12,068 bases of DNA from an uncultured Verrucomicrobiota bacterium (GTDB taxonomy: Bacteria; Verrucomicrobiota; Kiritimatiellia; RFP12; UBA1067). The notes below the pieces were generated by a model. It worked only from the letters and a program-made list of their open reading frames with translations, had not been told where the DNA came from and made no database searches. The translations under genes were made by a program, and so were the position numbers. Below, piece by piece: positions 7,558-12,068 of the stretch (position 1 is the first letter of the stretch; every line of letters begins with the position of its first letter). The stretch lies in NCBI GenBank assembly GCA_945487985.1, contig CALYTX010000016.1:1-12068 (forward strand). The letters run 5' to 3'.

Positions 7558-10500
7558 TTAGTCCACCAAATCGACCTTAGCCCAGGTCCAGGGCTTCTTC
7601 ATCGCACCTTCCTTCTTCGGATTCGGCCAGAAAAGTTCGTGCTGCGAGTTTTTCCAGTCTTCAACCACCAGCGTCAACGCCAAACCGATTTTCGCGCCAG
7701 TCTTCATTCCATTCCAACCGACAAACCGCACGGCCGGCACGAAGAACTCGGCGCGGTAGCCGCGCTCGGTCTTGACGACGGCGCTTCTGACATCCTTCAT
7801 ATCCGCTTCCGCCGCCGCGCCCTGCCACACTCCCTTGACGCCTTCCCGGTTGAGGCGATCGTTGATTTCCTTGTGGATTTGGCGCTGTTCGTTTTCGTTG
7901 GCCCAAAAACCGGCGAACATGTGCTTGGCTTCCGCCAGCGGACAGAACCAGAACTGGTGGTCGTACTTCGACCAAGCCTGATCTTGCTTGAACGCCACGC
8001 CTTCGGGGGTGGTGAGCATAACCTCGAAACAATCGGCCGCGCGCCAGAAGCTGCCAGGATCGGCGACGAAACAACGCGAATCGTCGACATCCAGCGCCAT
8101 CGCCAACCCTTGCTCGCTCCAGGCCATGTAGATTCGGGTCGGGTCCTTGTCGCCGTTGGGTCCAATCATGAACGAATTGACGCGATACTTCTCGTCCCAA
8201 TCGCCCAAATCCCCGTCAAAGGTGATCTTGCCGGCGGCCATCTTGCGCAATTGCCAGCGCCGCGGAATCACCGGCGCGTAGTCAACCTGCAGACCCCGGT
8301 CGTTGACAATCGAGAGCTTGGGATTTGCCGCGCCCGTCGCGGCAGGGTCGACCGGAGCCGACTCAACGAGCTGGAAGGTGAGCGTTTTCGTCTCTTCCGG
8401 GGCAATCTCGCCCGTCTGCACTTCCATCGGCTCGATCTTCCAGCCTGCGGGCAGCTCTGCCTTAACGACGAAGTTTTGACGCTCGGCCGACTGGTTGGTG
8501 ACGTCGAGCGTAAACTCGCCGTTGAACAAAGCAGCGTGCGATTTTGCATACGCCTGGGGAACGATATCGACTTCGACGGACATCGTCTTTACCGTCTTGC
8601 CGTTCTTGCCGGTCACGGTGAACGAAGTGTTGCCGCGCTTAAGTCCGACCGGACCGATTACGTCGAAGCCGTATTCGGTGCGCCTGGACTGCCAGCCTTC
8701 CGGCGGCTGGACCGACCACTCGTATTTATCCGGACCGGTTACTTCCACCTTGATTGGCTCGCCGCCGACATTGCGCACATAAAAGTCGCTTTCAAGGTCG
8801 AGCGGACACTGACGGATCCAGTCGCTGTTCTCGTCGAGCCCGACATACCAGGTAGGGGCGACATCAAGCTTGCGCTTGCCCATAAACCCAGTAGGCTTGA
8901 GAGTGCGGCCAAACATGTCGGTTATAAGCTCAGCCTTTTCGTCTTTAATCGCAAGATCCGGTCCATCAAGCTTGATCTTGTAGGCCGCAGCTACGATCTT
9001 GCCGTCGGCGCGGACGATTTGCACCATGTGATTCGGACCGAGATTGGCCGTTCCGAGATACTCGTACTTCCCCGGAATGAACGTACGCAGCGCCGCGAAA
9101 GCCGCCGCCGAAGGCTTCGGATTTCGCCGGCGGTCGAAAATGCCGCAACCGGCGAAGAAGTAGTTAGGCGTGTCGGTATCATCGTCATAATACCAGTACC
9201 AGAACATCTTCTCGACGCCATTGCCCATCGCCAGCATCCACTTACGCTGCAGATAGGCGGCCTGTTCGATTTCAGTGACAGGCTGGCCCGCGAGCGTATC
9301 CCAGCCCCATTCCGTAACCCACAACTCGCGGAACTTGCCGTCGCAGGTGGCGGCCTTTTTCCAGTGTCGCCACATATCGCGCAGATAGGCGGGCTTGGCC
9401 TCCGACATGCCGGTGTTGAGGTTGGCCTTGGAGTATTCCGGCGCGTCCTTGCCGCAATAGCGGTGCCCGTTGACTGCATCGATATTGCGGAAATAGCCCT
9501 TCTCGACCAACTCGCGCGTCTGTTCCACGTAGATGCCGGCTAATCCGGGCGAAACGGCCTTTGCGTCCGGCCGCGCGGCGTGCAAGATGTCGCCAAAGGC
9601 CTGGCAGTAGCGTCCGTAACCGTCGAGCGAAGTCCACATCGTGCCGTCCGTCTCGTTGTCGAGCTCCCAGGCGGTAAGCTCCGGGAAGGTGCTTGTCGCC
9701 AGCGCAATCTGCCGCCGCCACTCGTTGCTCGGCGTAAAGGTTGGGTCGTTCGGGTCTTTCGAGCCTTTCTTCACGAGAATGGAGTGCATAAGGCAAGGTA
9801 GCGTCTTCATGCCCACGTCGGCCGCGCCCTTGATGATTTTCGGATACCACGGCCAGCCTGCGTATTTGCCGTCGCCGCGCGCATGATTGAGCCAGTGGAA
9901 GTTGAACGCATAATCGCGTACCCAGATGAACCCGAGCCGAGCGAAGCGCTCGTAGCCGACATAGCCGCCACCATGAACATTGATGCCGTAAATCGACGCT
10001 TCTTTCTCTTCTTCGGTAAGCTCACGCGGTTTCAGCGTGACCACATAGCGCGAACGCGAGACGATCGGCTCGGGCAAACCCTTGACTTTAATCTCGACCG
10101 TATAGCCACCGGGTTCGGTGCAGGGAAGTTTGATCTTTTGCGAAACACCGTCGACAAGTTTCATCGTCGGAATCTCGAGTTTGGTCTCGCCGCCAAGGGC
10201 GCTTACCACTTTCGCATCGAACGAAAGCTCACGCTCCTGTCCCATCCAACTGCCCGCCGCGACAGTCATCTCCACGGGGTCTTCCTGGTAGAAGAATGTA
10301 TTGCCGACAACTGGGTAGATGGTCAAGAATTCATAACCGCGCTCCTCGGGCGCAATGCCGCGCATATCGGTATAAAGCCGAAGATCGTAGAAGTCGCAAA
10401 TGCGGCTGACGGCGTTGGGATTGCCGCGGTCGCCCCAGTTGTCCTGACAAACATTTTCAAGCTTTACCGGGAAGCGGATGGGCATATTCATCTCTTTGCC

Positions 10501-11877
10501 ATTTGGACCTTTCCCGCGCACGGTTTCGGGGATGATTAATTCAAAGCGCTGCCAATTGCTGGTGATTTCGAACTTCTCGCGCGGCTTGCCGGGTTTCGTG
10601 CAGTAAAGCTTGAACTTGTTGGTGTTGGCGTCGGAGAACTCAAAGGCCATCGCCCAGCTCTTGTCCGTGCCTTTGCGCGTCCACCCAGCAATCTTTACCG
10701 GACGCCCGGGCAGCATATTCTTCTTCAAAATCGCGTGCCAGCCGCCGAAATTCCGCGCCGGATAATCGATCTGGAAACGCAACGCTTTGGCGTTTTTCGG
10801 CGCGGCGGGATCGTCGGGTCGTTCGTCAAGCGTAATTATGCGCCCGGGGCAGGTCACCCACGTCCCTGCATCCCAGGCGTTTACTTCCGGGTCGCCGATG
10901 TCGCGCGAAACAATGCTCGCGCCGAACTTTACCGTCACGACCCCCCGCGGCGAATCGAAGATGATCTTGCCGTCTTGCACAGGAACTATATCGCACGAGC
11001 CATCTGGACGGGTCACGATTGCGCTGCTTGCGCCGGACGGATCCTTGACAATAAATGTCAACGGACAGGTAAAGATGCGGTCGTGCGCCTTGGCGGTGAA
11101 CTTGAAGACGAGCCGCTCGGCATTGTTGGTGAGAATTTCGATATTGGCGCTATCGCGCTGGCTTTCGTATTCGACGCGCAGCGCATCGGTGGTGAGCCAC
11201 AACTTGTCGCGCTCGGCGTCGAGCTTGCGCAGAATCTCCTCGAAAAGCCCAATGTCGGTCTTCAGCCAGTCGCCACCCACGCCATGCATATCAAAGTGCC
11301 CCATGCCGCCATTGGCAATTACCTTGTCGACATATTCGGAGCATTTCGCGGCATTCGCTTCGATACCATAGCCGGGACCGAAAAACGCCGGTCGGCAGTT
11401 GAGATTCATACGCGAAAGCGTACGCAACACATCATTGCTTGGAACGCTCCACTTTACTCCGCCCGTCGGACCGAAACTGACCAGGCGCGGCCACTTCTTG
11501 CCGGGAGTCCATGCGCGGATTGTTTCGTTCGCGGCCTTCAGCTCCGCCTCCAACGTCTTCATGTCGGGAATGTCGCCATGCACAAACGTGTGGTTGCCCA
11601 GTTCCACGAAATCGCTTTTCGCCGCGCTCTTCCATGCATTGGAGGCGCTGGCTACGCTATCCCATCCACCGAGAATGTAAAACGTCCCCGGTATGCGATA
11701 TTTCTCAAGCATGGGAATGGCATAGTCGAGATGCGATCGACAGCCGTCATCAAAGGCGAGCTGGAAAGCCGCCCGACGGTTGCCTTGCCATTTTGCTATC
11801 TCCACCGTCGCCGAATCTTCACCTGCCACCGCTCCGAGTGCAACCACCGAGAACAAGCCTGCAATTATCTTGACCAT
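7558..11877 (-). CDS. Secreted multidomain polysaccharide deacetylase (NodB/CE4) fused to clan GH-A-like glycoside hydrolase with CBM9-like C-terminus
   Basis: A 1439-residue exported protein with two predicted catalytic modules. The signal peptide is residues 1-19. Residues about 22-235 form a NodB deacetylase domain: FDDG at 42-45 (catalytic base and metal-binding Asp), HTFVH at 96-100 (metal-binding His pair) and HFDMH at 194-198. About 330-505 is a jelly-roll-like, possibly carbohydrate-binding region. About 622-935 resembles a clan GH-A barrel, with acid/base candidate E742 in WELDNE and nucleophile candidate E856 in WVTEWGW, 114 residues apart. It looks closest to GH39/GH5-type enzymes, but I cannot assign a family. 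About 1112-1172 resembles a NEW3 module (LPAGWKIEP). About 1210-1439 resembles CBM9 (ITFDGDLGDWDE, AADCFEVMLT). The start is fixed by AAGGAGG seven bases upstream. It is the first gene of the operon. Removal of acetyl groups with backbone cleavage is inferred; the polymer is unknown. Confidence 0.88.
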   Translation of the reverse strand: MVKIIAGLFSVVALGAVAGEDSATVEIAKWQGNRRAAFQLAFDDGCRSHLDYAIPMLEKYRIPGTFYILGGWDSVASASNAWKSAAKSDFVELGNHTFVHGDIPDMKTLEAELKAANETIRAWTPGKKWPRLVSFGPTGGVKWSVPSNDVLRTLSRMNLNCRPAFFGPGYGIEANAAKCSEYVDKVIANGGMGHFDMHGVGGDWLKTDIGLFEEILRKLDAERDKLWLTTDALRVEYESQRDSANIEILTNNAERLVFKFTAKAHDRIFTCPLTFIVKDPSGASSAIVTRPDGSCDIVPVQDGKIIFDSPRGVVTVKFGASIVSRDIGDPEVNAWDAGTWVTCPGRIITLDERPDDPAAPKNAKALRFQIDYPARNFGGWHAILKKNMLPGRPVKIAGWTRKGTDKSWAMAFEFSDANTNKFKLYCTKPGKPREKFEITSNWQRFELIIPETVRGKGPNGKEMNMPIRFPVKLENVCQDNWGDRGNPNAVSRICDFYDLRLYTDMRGIAPEERGYEFLTIYPVVGNTFFYQEDPVEMTVAAGSWMGQERELSFDAKVVSALGGETKLEIPTMKLVDGVSQKIKLPCTEPGGYTVEIKVKGLPEPIVSRSRYVVTLKPRELTEEEKEASIYGINVHGGGYVGYERFARLGFIWVRDYAFNFHWLNHARGDGKYAGWPWYPKIIKGAADVGMKTLPCLMHSILVKKGSKDPNDPTFTPSNEWRRQIALATSTFPELTAWELDNETDGTMWTSLDGYGRYCQAFGDILHAARPDAKAVSPGLAGIYVEQTRELVEKGYFRNIDAVNGHRYCGKDAPEYSKANLNTGMSEAKPAYLRDMWRHWKKAATCDGKFRELWVTEWGWDTLAGQPVTEIEQAAYLQRKWMLAMGNGVEKMFWYWYYDDDTDTPNYFFAGCGIFDRRRNPKPSAAAFAALRTFIPGKYEYLGTANLGPNHMVQIVRADGKIVAAAYKIKLDGPDLAIKDEKAELITDMFGRTLKPTGFMGKRKLDVAPTWYVGLDENSDWIRQCPLDLESDFYVRNVGGEPIKVEVTGPDKYEWSVQPPEGWQSRRTEYGFDVIGPVGLKRGNTSFTVTGKNGKTVKTMSVEVDIVPQAYAKSHAALFNGEFTLDVTNQSAERQNFVVKAELPAGWKIEPMEVQTGEIAPEETKTLTFQLVESAPVDPAATGAANPKLSIVNDRGLQVDYAPVIPRRWQLRKMAAGKITFDGDLGDWDEKYRVNSFMIGPNGDKDPTRIYMAWSEQGLAMALDVDDSRCFVADPGSFWRAADCFEVMLTTPEGVAFKQDQAWSKYDHQFWFCPLAEAKHMFAGFWANENEQRQIHKEINDRLNREGVKGVWQGAAAEADMKDVRSAVVKTERGYRAEFFVPAVRFVGWNGMKTGAKIGLALTLVVEDWKNSQHELFWPNPKKEGAMKKPWTWAKVDLVD

Positions 11878-11884
11878 GTCAATT

Positions 11885-11891
11885 CCTCCTT
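11885..11891 (-). promoter_or_regulatory. Strong Shine-Dalgarno site of the first operon gene
   Basis: On the minus strand the sequence is AAGGAGG, a perfect complement to the 16S rRNA 3' end, seven bases before ATG at 11877. It fixes the start of the deacetylase-hydrolase gene. It also suggests that the host uses conventional Shine-Dalgarno initiation, at least for this gene. Confidence 0.85.
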
Positions 11892-11900
11892 ATACAATCT

Positions 11901-11919
11901 GACAAATTGTAGACAAATT
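11901..11919 (-). promoter_or_regulatory. Direct repeats overlapping the -10 box, possible operator
   Basis: Two copies of AATTTGTC (minus strand) occur at 11919-11912 and 11908-11901, exactly 11 bases apart, about one helical turn. The upstream copy overlaps the TATAAT box, so a bound protein would cover the promoter. A related ATTGT follows just downstream and makes a short ACAAT/ATTGT inverted repeat. No regulator gene is in the window. An operator role is inferred only from position and spacing. Confidence 0.3.
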
Positions 11920-11947
11920 ATATCAAATGAAAATGCACTTGGGGCAA
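11917..11947 (-). promoter_or_regulatory. Putative sigma70-type promoter of the operon
   Basis: On the minus strand a perfect TATAAT (-10) lies at 11922-11917. A weaker TTGCCC (-35) lies at 11947-11942, 19 bases away, slightly longer than the ideal 17. The site falls between the hairpin terminator and the strong ribosome-binding site, as expected for the operon promoter. It would give a leader of roughly 30 bases. The -10 match is clear. The -35 is poor, which would fit an activator-dependent promoter. Confidence 0.5.
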
Positions 11948-11953
11948 ATTTCT

Positions 11954-11997
11954 AAAAAAAGAACATCCCGTCTACAAACGGGATGTTCTTTTTTTTT
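11954..11997. terminator. Strong bidirectional rho-independent terminator
   Basis: A perfect inverted repeat has a 10-base core (GAACATCCCG at 11961-11970 and CGGGATGTTC at 11979-11988) extended by seven A:T pairs, with an eight-base loop at 11971-11978. It is flanked by an A-run on the left and a nine-T run on the right, so it can end transcription from either direction. Because it stands just upstream of the operon promoter, it most likely ends a minus-strand transcript entering from the right edge and insulates this operon. Confidence 0.88.
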
Positions 11998-12068
11998 GAT
12001 AATGCGGCAAAGCCTGGGATGAAAGCAGGGTTCTTCGCACCAGCTTCAAACCGCCAACCATCCCGTAT
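11998..12068. other. Right-edge segment with no assignable gene
   Basis: On the minus strand, one frame reaches TGA at 12048-12046 (ending GWLAV), about 48 bases before the hairpin. A second frame closes at a TAG inside the terminator loop. A third frame stays open. Any of the first two could be the tail of an upstream gene, but none shows a recognisable motif. The octamer CATCCCGT occurs both here (12059-12066) and in the terminator stem (11964-11971). I see no RNA gene. Confidence 0.25.

Noticed and set aside
7639..9543. A long open frame on the plus strand opposite the deacetylase-hydrolase gene
   Set aside because: It is antisense to a gene with clear domain motifs, its translation shows no recognisable domain, and it has the composition expected of a shadow frame in GC-rich coding DNA.
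12019..12068. A plus-strand gene starting at ATG 12019 and leaving the window
   Set aside because: It would start about 20 bases after a strong terminator, with no promoter room and no clear ribosome-binding site; the 16 visible residues show no signal.

Overview
The window reads as part of a polysaccharide-utilisation locus from a Gram-negative-type bacterium that secretes large multi-domain carbohydrate enzymes. All four complete genes lie on the minus strand and encode N-terminal signal peptides. There is no SusC/SusD pair. The ribosome-binding sites are classical AAGGAGG type, and the architectures are unusually large. I infer an uncultured member of the Verrucomicrobiota/Kiritimatiellota/Lentisphaerota group. 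No taxonomic marker gene is present, so this is only a best guess.

In transcription order (right to left): a 70-base edge region without a clear gene; a strong bidirectional hairpin terminator (11954-11997); a promoter region with a TATAAT box overlapping 11-bp-spaced repeats (11901-11947); a 1439-residue protein joining a NodB-type polysaccharide deacetylase to a clan GH-A-like glycoside hydrolase, a NEW3-like and a CBM9-like module (11877-7558); a 764-residue secreted protein of a family I do not recognise (7555-5261); a circularly permuted GH3 glycosidase (5258-2826); a second, diverged copy of the unrecognised family (2770-287); and the start of an MFS sugar permease of the FucP (fucose:H+ symporter) family, cut by the left edge (244-1).

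Gaps between the genes are 2, 2, 55 and 42 bases, so the five genes very probably form one operon driven from about 11920. A plausible scheme is as follows. The deacetylase-hydrolase strips acyl groups and cuts the polymer outside the cytoplasm. The two paralogues act on further linkages. The GH3 enzyme trims oligosaccharides, and the permease imports a released monosaccharide. The FucP-type permease hints at a fucose-bearing or related substrate. No fucosidase or sulfatase is visible here, so the substrate is not established.

The most interesting points are the deacetylase-glycosidase fusion and the pair of paralogues of an unrecognised, probably barrel-shaped, enzyme family flanking the permuted GH3 gene.
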